A stretch of 64,000 nt of DNA from NCBI RefSeq assembly GCF_900177705.1, contig NZ_FXBA01000008.1, forward strand, positions 62,001 through 126,000. The letters run 5' to 3'. The translations under genes and the position numbers were made by a program. This document shows positions 26,655 through 35,596 of the stretch, piece by piece. A model generated the notes under the pieces. It was not told the origin of the DNA. It saw only the letters and a list, made by a program, of their open reading frames with translations, and made no database searches. The stretch comes from Fibrobacter sp. UWB15. Its GTDB lineage: Bacteria > Fibrobacterota > Fibrobacteria > Fibrobacterales > Fibrobacteraceae. The first letter of the stretch is position 1; each line of letters opens with the position of its first letter.

Positions 26655-28259
26655 ATGGCCAAGACTAATATCAATTTGAATATGACCTCGGTCGAAAACC
26701 GTGAATATCGACTGGGTACGATTATCGGCTGGGACGGCAAAGCGAGCGACCTGATCAAGGAATCGGCCTACGACGAACGCAGTGCGAAAAAGCATGGCGG
26801 TTGCGCGGGCAAGGGCTCGGGCTGCAAACTTTGCGAACTTGCTTCTCCGCTGAACCAAGAGACTATGTGCTCTAATGCGATTGTGCAGTGCCAGGTGGGA
26901 AACCTCACGGACTGCGCCCTGATTGACCATTCTCCTATCGGTTGCAGCGGCGAAAACTCCAAGTTTAACCTCTCGATGCATAACGGCCTTCGCCGCCGTG
27001 GAAAGCCCCTGCAGAATACGCTGAACATCAGCACGAACCTGAAAGAAAAGGACATGGTTTTCGGCGCTTCCGATAAGCTCCGCCAGACCATCCTCGACGC
27101 AAAGGAACGCTTTAACCCCAAGGCGATTTTCATCGGTATGGCTTGTGCGACCGCTATTATCGGTGAAGACATCGACTCCATTGCCGAGGAAATGGAACCT
27201 GAAGTTGGCGTGCCTATCATTCCGCTGCATTGCGAAGGTTTCCGTTCCAAGCACTGGTCTACGGGTTTCGACGTCGCTTTCCATGGTGTGCTTCGCCAGA
27301 TTGTGGAACGTCACCCGACCAAGAAACAGAATGACCTGCTCAATATCGTTGCCCTTTGGGGTTCGGACTATTTCTCCGAAATGCTAGCTCCGCTTGGATT
27401 GCGTGTAAACTACCTTCTGGATACCGCCTCTTTCGAAGAAATTCGCCAGGCCTCCGAAGCGGTCGCTACCGCAACCTTCTGCGATACGTTGGGCGGCTAC
27501 ATGGCGACGGCTCTCGAAGAATCTTTCGGTGTTCCGCAGATTGACGCTCCGCAGCCTTACGGCATCAAGGGTACCGATGCATGGCTCCGCGCTATCGCAA
27601 AGGTTGTCGGCAAAGAAAAAGAAGCCGAAGAATACATCGAAAGCGAGCACAAGCGCATTGCTCCGAAGCTCGCCGAACTCCGCGAATTTTTCAAGGGCAA
27701 GAACGGCATCGTGATGACGGGTTCTGCATACGCACATGGCCTCATCAGCGTGCTTTCGGAACTGGGAATCGGCCACGACGCTGCACTCGTGTTCCACCAC
27801 GACCCCGTTTACGACGGCGGTGGCGAACATCAGGATACCTTGAAGGAACTGGTCGAAACCTACGGCGATATTCCGCACTATACCGTTAGTAAGACCCGCG
27901 CCTTCCAGCTTCCGCAGCTTCTGAAACGCGCCAAGACAGACTTCTTGCTCATTCGCCATCCGGGTCTCGCCTCTGTCGCGGGCCACCTTGGATTCCCGAC
28001 CCTTACCATGGGCGACGAACATATCCCGGTGGGCTACCAGGGCATCCTCCGCATTGGCGAAATGCTCAAGGGCGTGATTGCACGTACCAAGTTTAACCAA
28101 GTGCTTAAACGCAACGTGAAACTTCCGTATTCCGACTGGTGGCTTGCTCAGGACGATCCGTTCTATTTGACACATCACCCGGAAGCACTTGAAGATTTGC
28201 CGGAACCGAGAAATCTCAAACTGAAAATTGGTACAGAATCCAATTCGACCAGCGCATAA
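26655..28259 (+). CDS. NifD-like catalytic subunit (MarD candidate)
   Basis: 534 residues of the oxidoreductase/nitrogenase component 1 family. Cysteines matching the P-cluster ligands are C72 (ETMCSNA), C97 (HSPIGCSG) and C164 (GMACATAIIGEDI). The cofactor cysteine is C276 (TFCDTLGGY) and the cofactor histidine is most likely H456 in GDEHIPVGYQG. The N-terminal CAGKGSGCKLCEL stretch adds three more cysteines. Having both P-cluster and cofactor ligands separates it from protochlorophyllide and chlorin reductases. It starts 11 bp after the nifH-like gene. The proposed substrate class is methylthio-alkanes, by gene context and NifB dependence. Confidence 0.85.
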   Translation: MAKTNINLNMTSVENREYRLGTIIGWDGKASDLIKESAYDERSAKKHGGCAGKGSGCKLCELASPLNQETMCSNAIVQCQVGNLTDCALIDHSPIGCSGENSKFNLSMHNGLRRRGKPLQNTLNISTNLKEKDMVFGASDKLRQTILDAKERFNPKAIFIGMACATAIIGEDIDSIAEEMEPEVGVPIIPLHCEGFRSKHWSTGFDVAFHGVLRQIVERHPTKKQNDLLNIVALWGSDYFSEMLAPLGLRVNYLLDTASFEEIRQASEAVATATFCDTLGGYMATALEESFGVPQIDAPQPYGIKGTDAWLRAIAKVVGKEKEAEEYIESEHKRIAPKLAELREFFKGKNGIVMTGSAYAHGLISVLSELGIGHDAALVFHHDPVYDGGGEHQDTLKELVETYGDIPHYTVSKTRAFQLPQLLKRAKTDFLLIRHPGLASVAGHLGFPTLTMGDEHIPVGYQGILRIGEMLKGVIARTKFNQVLKRNVKLPYSDWWLAQDDPFYLTHHPEALEDLPEPRNLKLKIGTESNSTSA

Positions 28260-28276
28260 CAAGGGGATTTTTAACA

Positions 28277-29623
28277 ATGGCTACAATTCAAAAGAAAAAA
28301 AGTAATTCTATTTCGGACCCCCGATACGCTTGCGCAGTTGGTGCATCTCATACTGTTGTCGCTATTAAGGGTGCAGTTCCTATTGCCAACTGCTCTCCGG
28401 GTTGCCAGCTGAAGCAAACGGCGTTTCTCACGTTTGAAAACGGTTTCCAGGGTAGCATTTACGCCGGTGCCGGTAACATGCCGAGTGCAAACTCTACCGA
28501 AAACGATATCGTTTTTGGCGGCATCAAGACTTTGGATCAGTTGATTAAATCGACGCTCAAGGTTTTTGACGGTGACCTCTATGTGGTTCTTACGGGTTGC
28601 GTGGGTGGTCTTATCGGTGACGATGTTTCGAGCCTGGTTCGTGGCTACCGCGATTTGGGTTACCCGATTGTGTCTGTCGATACTGCCGGCTTCAAGGGCA
28701 ACAACCTTTTCGGTCACGAAGAAGTCGTAAACGCCATCGTCGACCAATTCGTGGGCGATTACAGCGGCGAACGCAAGAAGGGTTTGGTGAACCTTTGGTT
28801 CGAAACACCCTACTACAACCAGAACTGGCGCGGAGACTATCAGGAAATCGCCCGTATTCTGCGCGGCGCAGGCTTTGAAGTCAATGTGCTGTTCGGACCC
28901 GAAAATAACGGTGTCGCTGACTGGTTGCGCATTCCCGAGGCCCAATTCAACTTGGTGATTTCTCCGTGGGTGGGCGTTCGAAACGCAGAACACCTCCAGG
29001 AAAAATACGGTCAGCCGTTCCTGCACATTCCTGAAATTCCGCTCGGCGCCGAAGCGACTAGCGAATTTATCCGTAAAGTCGTCGAATTTGCCGAAATCGA
29101 CAAGGAACAGAGCGAAAAGTTCATCAAGGAAGAAAACAGAATCTATTACTACTATCTGGAACACTTCTCCGAATTTTTCGCCGAATACTGGTTCGGTATG
29201 CCCAGTGAATTTGCCATTACCGCAGATTCCGCCTACACGCTTGCCTACACCAAGTTCCTCGTGGACCAAATCGGCCTTATTCCGCGCAAGGCAATTATCA
29301 GTGACGATCCGCCAGAAAAATTCCGCAAAGGTATCGAAGATTCGTTCCACAACATTAGCGAAGGTGTCGATGTTGACGTGGAATTTGAAGAAGATGGCTA
29401 CCTGATTGAAAAGTCCATTAAGGAAGTGAATTTCTCTTCGGGCAAGCCTTTGATTCTTGCGTCTTCTTGGGAAATCAATATCGCCAACGAAAAGAATGCG
29501 CTGCTTTTCGAAATTACACCGCCATCCAGCGAAACACTGATTATTAACCGGAGTTTCGTCGGTTACAAGGGTGCACTTAATTTACTCGAAAAGATTTATA
29601 GCACATCTGTCGGTGGTAAATAA
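28277..29623 (+). CDS. NifK-like subunit (MarK candidate)
   Basis: 448 residues, the partner of the D subunit. The three P-cluster positions of NifK are present as C19 (RYACAVGA), C43 (NCSPGCQ) and C108 (TGCVGGLIGDD). The last motif is close to that of NifK and VnfK. It lies 17 bp downstream of the D gene with an AGGGGA ribosome-binding site and is followed by a clear terminator, so HDK forms a closed transcription unit. It lacks the N-terminal extension of many molybdenum NifK proteins. Confidence 0.87.
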   Translation: MATIQKKKSNSISDPRYACAVGASHTVVAIKGAVPIANCSPGCQLKQTAFLTFENGFQGSIYAGAGNMPSANSTENDIVFGGIKTLDQLIKSTLKVFDGDLYVVLTGCVGGLIGDDVSSLVRGYRDLGYPIVSVDTAGFKGNNLFGHEEVVNAIVDQFVGDYSGERKKGLVNLWFETPYYNQNWRGDYQEIARILRGAGFEVNVLFGPENNGVADWLRIPEAQFNLVISPWVGVRNAEHLQEKYGQPFLHIPEIPLGAEATSEFIRKVVEFAEIDKEQSEKFIKEENRIYYYYLEHFSEFFAEYWFGMPSEFAITADSAYTLAYTKFLVDQIGLIPRKAIISDDPPEKFRKGIEDSFHNISEGVDVDVEFEEDGYLIEKSIKEVNFSSGKPLILASSWEINIANEKNALLFEITPPSSETLIINRSFVGYKGALNLLEKIYSTSVGGK

Positions 29624-29670
29624 TTTCAAAATAAATTAACTTCGATCCATTTACTCTCCTAACACAAAAA

Positions 29671-29700
29671 TGTCGCCTGATTTTCAGGCGGCATTTTCTT
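29671..29700 (+). terminator. Terminator of the nifHDK-like operon
   Basis: A 10-bp stem (tgtcgcctga / tcaggcggca, one G-T pair) with a TTT loop, followed by TTTTCTT. It lies 47 bp after the K-subunit stop. Confidence 0.8.
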
Positions 29701-29771
29701 AAAAAGTTCGAAGTCACTTTTTGTCAGCACCTCTGTTCAAGTCTAACCCTATATTAAGCTATAAAGAAAAA

Positions 29772-30008
29772 GTATTTTACAAGCTCATTTTTATTTCTAC
29801 TTTTTACGCACAAAAATTCGAGAACATCATGTTCCGAAGAGCAAACAAATCAGAACGAGGATACCTATATGTGTAGACTTTATACTTTTGCTCAAGGCAT
29901 TTGCCAGTAAGCACTCACCCCCACCAAACAAAATTTAATCGCATCGTGCAAAAAAGTTTTTTGCATGGTTGCTCAACTCACAAAAATTATCACTCAGGAG
30001 ACTTATAA
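29772..30008 (+). promoter_or_regulatory. Promoter and leader of the porin-ABC operon
   Basis: GTATTTTAC (29772-29780) matches the element upstream of metE and, with -10 TACTTT (29798-29803) after 17 bp, forms a sulfur-regulon-type promoter. The 200-nt leader contains a 13-codon open frame (29869-29910, starting MCRLYTF and containing two Cys codons) behind a GAGG site. It also has a tgcaaaaaa/ttttttgca hairpin near 29950. Leader-peptide control is possible but weaker here than at mccB. Confidence 0.4.
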
Positions 30009-31220
30009 ATGAATATCAATTCGAAAAATATTGCCGCCAAGATTATCCTTTTATCTGCAATCACCTCTTTCGCCGCCGAACCGATTTTGGTCACTACAAA
30101 GTCTGGCGTAAGTGCTACCCTCTACGGCTTTGCATCTCTCAACGCCGCCTACGAAGATTCCAAGAGCAATAACGGCAACTTCGCCAATTTCGTTGCAGCC
30201 TCGGACCTTACCAACGAAAACGACGGTGGCTGGCACTTGACTCCTAACCTGACTCGCATCGGGTTCAATCTTTCGAGCGGTAGCGACACGGCTTATTTTA
30301 AGGCCAACGGTAAAGTTGAAATTGACTTCTATGGTGGTGGGTCCGCCAACAATCCTAACCCGCGTCTCCGCCACGGCTACGGTGAAATTTCTTTCGGCAA
30401 GACTGGCTTCTCTATTTTGGGCGGTCAAACTTGGGACGTGATTTCTCCGTTGGTAACCCCGACGCTTAACGCAGGCGTTCTCAATAACTCCGGCGACGCA
30501 GGCCTTCGTAGAGCTCAGCTGAGACTCACCGAGAAAATCCCCGTTGGTGAAGGTTCTGTGGATATTGCCGCCGCCGTTGTCCGTACCATTGGCGAAAATC
30601 AGCCTTACAACTCCTCCTCTGCCTCTGAAACCGGTACCGACGCCGACATTCCTACTTTCCAGGGCCGCATCGGCATTGCGCTTCCGCTGTGGGTAGATAA
30701 GAAGAAGGCTGGCTTGGGCGTTTCTGGCCATTACGGACAAGAAGAAATCGACTTGGACGCAACGGGCGACACCAAGAATATTCCCACCTGGTCTGCTAAC
30801 GTCGACTTGACTCTCCCCATCACGTGCGCGATCACCCTCCTTGGCGAAGGTTTCATCGGTGAAAACCTGGATACGTATGCAGCCGGCATCGGGCGCGGAT
30901 TTGTCGCCAACACCGAAGACCCCGAAAGCGTCAAGAGCATCAAGGCTTACGGTGGTTGGTTTGCCCTGCAAGCCAAATTTATCCAAAAATTGGCATTTAA
31001 CGCTGGTGCGGGCATTGACAAGCTGGACCGCGATGACATTGAAACTGTGGGCGGCCGCGAGCAGAACATTTCCGTTTTCGCAAACGCTACCTACAACCTG
31101 ACTGATGCCTTCTCGCTCGGGATTGAATACTTGCACGTTCAAACCGATTACCTGACCGCCGGCACCGTGAAAGAAGCTGAGTTGAACCGCTATCAACTTT
31201 CTGCAACTTATGGTTTCTAA
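30009..31220 (+). CDS. Outer-membrane porin-like beta-barrel protein
   Basis: 403 residues with a signal peptide (KIILLSAITSFAAE). The rest is a repeated amphipathic beta-strand pattern ending in a C-terminal phenylalanine (QLSATYGF), as in Bam-assembled barrels. Strand markers include TLYGFASLNAAYEDS, TRIGFNLSSGSD and SLGIEYLHVQTDYL. It resembles DcaP-type porins for small anionic solutes. It is the first gene of an operon with a sulfonate-type ABC transporter, so it probably lets the same substrate cross the outer membrane. Confidence 0.75.
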   Translation: MNINSKNIAAKIILLSAITSFAAEPILVTTKSGVSATLYGFASLNAAYEDSKSNNGNFANFVAASDLTNENDGGWHLTPNLTRIGFNLSSGSDTAYFKANGKVEIDFYGGGSANNPNPRLRHGYGEISFGKTGFSILGGQTWDVISPLVTPTLNAGVLNNSGDAGLRRAQLRLTEKIPVGEGSVDIAAAVVRTIGENQPYNSSSASETGTDADIPTFQGRIGIALPLWVDKKKAGLGVSGHYGQEEIDLDATGDTKNIPTWSANVDLTLPITCAITLLGEGFIGENLDTYAAGIGRGFVANTEDPESVKSIKAYGGWFALQAKFIQKLAFNAGAGIDKLDRDDIETVGGREQNISVFANATYNLTDAFSLGIEYLHVQTDYLTAGTVKEAELNRYQLSATYGF

Positions 31221-31237
31221 CGAAGGAGACTTGAATA

Positions 31238-32278
31238 ATGAATCAGAAACAAATTTTCAATAAAATCCGCAATCGAATTGCTTTCACGATCCTCTTTAGC
31301 CTCGCCTGCGCTACTTCTGCAATCGCCGCAGACAAGATTTCCATCGGTTACCTGTCTTCTACAGGTCAAGGAAAATTCTTTATCGCTAAAGATGCTGGCA
31401 TTTTCGAGAAAAATGGCCTTGACGTAACGCTCGTTGAATTTTCGAATTCCGGCGACGGCATTGCCGCTGTCCGCGCAGGCAAACTCGATGCAGGTGCATT
31501 CGGTTCTCTCGCTCCGCTCATTCATATTTCTCAGGGTGCCGACATCCGCGTGATTGGCGGTATCATGGGTGGTGACCAGGCCGTGATTACCCGCAAGGAA
31601 AATGCAGGGGCAGTTAAAAAGCTGAGTGACCTCAAGGGCAAGAAAATCGCCACCATTCGCTTGGGCACTGCTGACGCCATTGTCCGCGGAGGCCTCAAGA
31701 AAGAAGGCGTTGACTGGCGCAAGGACGTCTCCATCGTGGAACTCAAGAACCCGCCTGCAGTGATCGAAGCCGTCAAGAACGGTAGCGTATTCGCCGGCGT
31801 CACTTGGGGCCCTCACGACCTCCGCGCCGAAGATGCTGGCCTTTCCGTGGTGCTCCGCAGTAAGGACATTAACCCCGGCCATATTTGCTGCCGCCTCATT
31901 GCATCGCTCCGCAAAATCGAAGGCCGCGACGATGTTTACAAGCGCTTGGTCAAGTCGCTGATCGAAGCTGAAGAACTGGTGCAAAATGACCACAAGAAGA
32001 GTGTGGAAATTATTGCCAAGTGGATTAAGCTCGATACCGCTCTTGTCAACAAAGCGTTCTACAGCGGGCACGTCACGCAGGACACGGACCCCAACGTGAA
32101 GGGTGTTGAATTCTTCTGGGATTTCTTGAAAGATGCCGAATTCATCAAGTCTGACAGGAAAGTCTCCGAATACGTTCGCACCGATTTCTACAAGGCCGCC
32201 ATCGCAGAACTTCGCAAAGAAAACCCCAAGTCCGAATTCTACGCCAAGGCAGAAAACATTTTCAAGTCCAGGAACTAA
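31238..32278 (+). CDS. Periplasmic substrate-binding protein of a sulfonate/taurine-type ABC transporter
   Basis: 346 residues with a cleavable signal peptide (FTILFSLACATSAIAA) and the SsuA/TauA/NMT1 fold: IGYLSSTGQGKFFIAKDAGIFEKNGLDV at the N-terminus, RAGKLDAGAFGSLAPLIH, and DLKGKKIATIRLGTADAIV. Family members bind alkanesulfonates, taurine, nitrate or thiamine precursors. The link to the nitrogenase-like cluster and the sulfur promoter favours an organosulfur ligand. It is not a lipoprotein, unlike the two other binding proteins in the window. Confidence 0.82.
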   Translation: MNQKQIFNKIRNRIAFTILFSLACATSAIAADKISIGYLSSTGQGKFFIAKDAGIFEKNGLDVTLVEFSNSGDGIAAVRAGKLDAGAFGSLAPLIHISQGADIRVIGGIMGGDQAVITRKENAGAVKKLSDLKGKKIATIRLGTADAIVRGGLKKEGVDWRKDVSIVELKNPPAVIEAVKNGSVFAGVTWGPHDLRAEDAGLSVVLRSKDINPGHICCRLIASLRKIEGRDDVYKRLVKSLIEAEELVQNDHKKSVEIIAKWIKLDTALVNKAFYSGHVTQDTDPNVKGVEFFWDFLKDAEFIKSDRKVSEYVRTDFYKAAIAELRKENPKSEFYAKAENIFKSRN

Positions 32279-32285
32279 GAATAGT

Positions 32286-33101
32286 ATGACAATAAAGCAA
32301 AATGGTTTTGAAGCAACGAATCTCGGTTTTTCGTACGATGGCAGAGCCATCCTGAAAGACATCAACTTGAAAATCAATCAAGGTGAGTTCGTATGCCTAC
32401 TAGGCGAAAGCGGTAGTGGCAAGACCACTTTGCTGAACCTTCTCGCTGGGCTTACCAAGCCGAGCGAGGGGCATGTCTACTGGAAAGGAAAAGAAATCGA
32501 AAAGCCTTCTGCCGAAAGGAGTGTGGTCTTTCAAGACTACACCCTTTTCCCTTGGCTTACCCTTCTCCAAAATGTAACGCTCGCTATTAAAAAGACGAAA
32601 AAACTGAAGACGAGCTACGCCAAAAATTTAGCAGAAGAATACTTGAATTTGGTGGGGCTTTCTGGAAGTCTGCATAAATATCCCTTTGAACTTTCGGGCG
32701 GAATGCGCCAGCGCGGAGCCATAGCGCGTGCCTTAAGTGTCAGCGCCGACGCCCTTCTTTTAGACGAACCCTTTGGCGCTCTTGACCCGGTAAACAGGGC
32801 GAGCTTGCAAGATTTAGTCTTGGAGCTTTGCCGCGGCGTCAAAGACCGTCCTATTACCACACTGTTTGTCACGCACGACATTCGTGAAGCCGTTTATCTC
32901 GGGAGCCGCATTATCGTTTTAGGCTCGACCCCGGGGCGTATCATTGCGGACATCCCGCTTGATTTCCCGGTAAAGAAGAATCGTGGCGAATGGTTCCGCA
33001 ACGAAAAAGTCCAACAAACCATTGCAACCATTGAAGACGCCTACCACAAGGACATCCTTGAAAAACTAGGCCATATTGTACAAGGAGGTGCAAGTATATG
33101 A
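32286..33101 (+). CDS. ABC transporter ATP-binding protein (SsuB/TauB type)
   Basis: 271 residues from the ATG at 32286 (MTIKQNGFEA). The frame stays open further upstream but there overlaps the binding-protein gene. It has Walker A LLGESGSGKTTLLN, Q-loop VFQDYTLFPW, signature ELSGGMRQRGAIARAL, Walker B ADALLLDEPFGALD and the switch histidine in LFVTHDIREA. It energises uptake with the permease that follows, whose start overlaps this stop by four bases (ATGA). Confidence 0.93.
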   Translation: MTIKQNGFEATNLGFSYDGRAILKDINLKINQGEFVCLLGESGSGKTTLLNLLAGLTKPSEGHVYWKGKEIEKPSAERSVVFQDYTLFPWLTLLQNVTLAIKKTKKLKTSYAKNLAEEYLNLVGLSGSLHKYPFELSGGMRQRGAIARALSVSADALLLDEPFGALDPVNRASLQDLVLELCRGVKDRPITTLFVTHDIREAVYLGSRIIVLGSTPGRIIADIPLDFPVKKNRGEWFRNEKVQQTIATIEDAYHKDILEKLGHIVQGGASI

Positions 33102-33862
33102 GAACTTTTACAAAATACTTATCCAAGTTTCCGGGAATTCTTTTTCTTCTCGTTTTATTTGGAATTTGGGTGTTAATCAGTTGCGGCCCCGAATGGGACA
33201 GTCAATATTTGTTCCCATCTCCTAAGGCTGTACTGAAAGCCCTCTTCGATTCTCGTGAAGAACTTTTGCGCAGTGCAGGAGCCTCTCTTTTAAAACTGGT
33301 GCCCGCCTATTTGGTGGCGTCGATTGTCGGAATCTCTATCGGAATTGTTTCTGGTTCCATTCCGTGGGTCTCCAATATGCTAAAACCCATTTCCAGGTTT
33401 GCGGCCCCCATTCCCCCCAACGTTTACATTCCTTACGCGATAGCGATTCTTCCGACGTTCTATTTGTCTTCGACATTCATCATTTTTATTGCCGCCTTTT
33501 GGCCCATCTACTTGAATACGGCTGCCGGTGCCGCCGAAATCCCCGAAAAATACAAGCGTAACGCCGCCATTATCGGAATCGGAAAGTTTGAGTACTTGTG
33601 GAGAATCGCCCTTGTAGCAAGCCTTCCCTCAATATTCTCGGGGCTTTCTGTAGGCATAGGGCTTTCGTTCATCATGCTCACCGTGGCAGAACTTTTCGGC
33701 GAAAACACGGGGCTCGGTCACTTTGTGCAATTTTACGCCGACTATTCCGATTACCCCAACATGGTTGCAGGCATTCTTTGGACAGGCATTGTGGTGCTTG
33801 CGATTATGGAACTGTTTGAACTTGTTAAACGCAAGCTCCTGTTCTGGACAAAAGCGAATTAG
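33098..33862 (+). CDS. ABC transporter permease (SsuC/TauC type)
   Basis: 254 residues with about six membrane segments. The cytoplasmic coupling loop is in NAAIIGIGKFEYLWRIALVASLPSIFSGLSVGIG, equivalent to the EAA motif of the family. It opens with FPGILFLLVLFGIWVLIS. It is the last gene of the porin-binding protein-ATPase-permease unit; no terminator hairpin is evident before the HD gene 48 bp away. Confidence 0.9.
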   Translation: MRTFTKYLSKFPGILFLLVLFGIWVLISCGPEWDSQYLFPSPKAVLKALFDSREELLRSAGASLLKLVPAYLVASIVGISIGIVSGSIPWVSNMLKPISRFAAPIPPNVYIPYAIAILPTFYLSSTFIIFIAAFWPIYLNTAAGAAEIPEKYKRNAAIIGIGKFEYLWRIALVASLPSIFSGLSVGIGLSFIMLTVAELFGENTGLGHFVQFYADYSDYPNMVAGILWTGIVVLAIMELFELVKRKLLFWTKAN

Positions 33863-33909
33863 TCATTCTTCAAAATATTTATATTAGCGGTGGAAATTGG
33901 AGATTTAAA

Positions 33910-34482
33910 ATGAGTCTGACCCTTGAACGCGCAAAAGAAATCAACAATGGACACGTGACCGAAGAATCGCTGGTCATCCATTCCCTCAACGTATGCTATG
34001 CCATGGGCGCGATGGCCAAACACTTCGGCGAAGACGTTGAACACTGGCAGGCCGTGGGCTACCTGCACGATTACGACTACCAGGAATTCCCCGAAGAACA
34101 CTTGCAGCACACCGAAAAGGAACTGCTCACACAAGGCGTCTCCGAAGAAGATGTGCGTGCCATTTTGGCGCACGGTTTTGAAATCGTGAATCAGGTGGAA
34201 CCCAGGACCAACATGGAAAAGAGTCTGTTCACCGTCGACGAACTCACCGGAATCATCCAGGCCTGCGCAAGAATGCGCCCCAACGGAATTTTGGATCTCG
34301 AAGTGAAAAGTTTCATGAAGAAGTTCAAGGACAAGAAATTCGCCGCCAAGTGCAACCGCGACTACATTCTGAAAGGCTGTGCCCTGCTCGGCATGGACGT
34401 GAAGGACGTCGCCGCCATCTGCATCGAGGGCATGCGTGAACACGCCGCCGAAATCGGCCTGGCTGGGAACGCTGAGGCATAG
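33910..34482 (+). CDS. HD-domain phosphohydrolase-like protein
   Basis: 190 residues of the HDIG type: the first metal histidine in ESLVIHSLNVCYAMGAMAKHFG, the HD pair in GYLHDYDYQ, a further histidine in LAHGFEI, and an aspartate in DELTGIIQA. Members hydrolyse phosphate esters or nucleotides, and this subgroup is uncharacterised. It is separated from the transporter by 47 bp with its own GGAG-type site, so it could be co-transcribed, but no functional link is visible. Confidence 0.8.
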   Translation: MSLTLERAKEINNGHVTEESLVIHSLNVCYAMGAMAKHFGEDVEHWQAVGYLHDYDYQEFPEEHLQHTEKELLTQGVSEEDVRAILAHGFEIVNQVEPRTNMEKSLFTVDELTGIIQACARMRPNGILDLEVKSFMKKFKDKKFAAKCNRDYILKGCALLGMDVKDVAAICIEGMREHAAEIGLAGNAEA

Positions 34483-34516
34483 AAAAAACGCTTTTTTGCC
34501 CCAAAAACGGCATTAC

Positions 34517-34604
34517 TTGACAAATTTTCCTGCTTAATATATATTTAGAATGTCGGAAAAGATGTCGGATTAAATGTCGGAATGAATGTCGGTAAAAATG
34601 TCGG
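34517..34604 (+). repeat. Canonical promoter followed by five 12-bp ATGTCGG repeats at the Fic gene start
   Basis: TTGACA (34517-34522), a 17-bp spacer and TATATT (34540-34545) form a near-perfect promoter. From 34550, ATGTCGG recurs at exactly 12-bp intervals (34550, 34562, 34574, 34586, 34598). All copies are in the Fic reading frame, but the second and third are followed by in-frame TAA and TGA. The array therefore spans the transcription start and offers several start codons. It may be an operator array for the DNA-binding C-terminus of the Fic protein. Confidence 0.7.
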
Positions 34605-35581
34605 ATAAATACGAGCCTCCATTTACGATTAACACGGCGATAGTTAACCTTGCGGCAGAGATTTCGGCCTTGGTTGAACGAGTCGCAATCCGGTTGGAAC
34701 AATCGGATAGTTTACGCCTGCGTCGAATAAACCAAATTCAGAGTATCCATAGTTCCTTGGCGATAGAAGGCAATTCGCTTTCAGAAGGCCAGGTGTCCGA
34801 CATTATTGACGGCAAGCGCATTATCGCTCCCGAACGAGAAATCCTCGAAGTGAAGAACGCCTTACGGACTTATGAACTCTATCCTTCATTAAAGGCGTTT
34901 TCGGAAAAGGACTTGCTCAAGGCTCATGCCGTAATGATGCAAGGTATAATTCCCGATGCCGGGAGATACCGAAATTGCAACGAAGGTGTATTCAAGGGGC
35001 GCAAATGCGTCCATTTTGCGCCGCCACCCAACATGGTCCCGATCTTGATGAAAAATCTTTTTTCGTGGTTAAAAAACAGCAAAGACCATTGGCTGATTCG
35101 GTCGTGTGTTTTCCATTATGAATTTGAATTCATCCATCCTTTCCGAGACGGGAATGGCAGAATTGGTCGTTTGTGGCAATCCCTTATTTTGGGCAAGTGG
35201 AATCCTTTGTTCGCTCATTTGCCCGTCGAAAACCTGGTTTACGCAAATCAACAGGCCTATTACAACGCGATAAACGCATCTAGTGCTGCTGGCGACTGTG
35301 GCATTTTCGTAGAATTCATGCTCAATAGAATCTTGGATTCATTGAAGGCCTTGCAAAAGATAGATGCCGTTGTCGGCGCACGAAAACCCTTCGTATTAAC
35401 GGATCGTCAAAAAAAAATTGTCTCTTTGTTGAAAAAGAACAATTTTGCTACAGAAAAAGAGATGGCAGAAAAGTTTGCCGTCACGACAAGAACCATTGAA
35501 CGAGACTTAGCAAAATTGCAAGACAACAGAATCCTTGAACGCGCCGGCTCAAAAAGAGACGGTTATTGGATTGTGAAATAA
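34586..35581 (+). CDS. Fic-domain AMPylator with inhibitory helix and C-terminal winged helix
   Basis: 331 residues (from 34586; a start at 34598 is equally possible). The N-terminal inhibitory motif S57-LAI-E61-G62-N is of the intramolecular (class II) type. The catalytic Fic motif HPFRDGNGRIGR is at 184-195. A helix-turn-helix (TEKEMAEKFAVTTRTIERDLAKLQ) ends the protein. Such enzymes transfer AMP to hydroxyl side chains of target proteins and often regulate their own expression. The target is unknown. It stands at the left edge of the accessory region, next to the type I restriction system. Confidence 0.9.
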   Translation: MSVKMSDKYEPPFTINTAIVNLAAEISALVERVAIRLEQSDSLRLRRINQIQSIHSSLAIEGNSLSEGQVSDIIDGKRIIAPEREILEVKNALRTYELYPSLKAFSEKDLLKAHAVMMQGIIPDAGRYRNCNEGVFKGRKCVHFAPPPNMVPILMKNLFSWLKNSKDHWLIRSCVFHYEFEFIHPFRDGNGRIGRLWQSLILGKWNPLFAHLPVENLVYANQQAYYNAINASSAAGDCGIFVEFMLNRILDSLKALQKIDAVVGARKPFVLTDRQKKIVSLLKKNNFATEKEMAEKFAVTTRTIERDLAKLQDNRILERAGSKRDGYWIVK

Positions 35582-35596
35582 GGTTCGGACCGAATC

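Noticed and set aside
34550-34604. 12-bp repeats as a phase-variation switch of the Fic gene
   Set aside because: The unit length is a multiple of three, so copy-number change does not alter the frame. Only the number of starts and stops would change.
34550-34604. 12-bp repeats as a CRISPR or integron array
   Set aside because: The unit is far too short and has no spacers.
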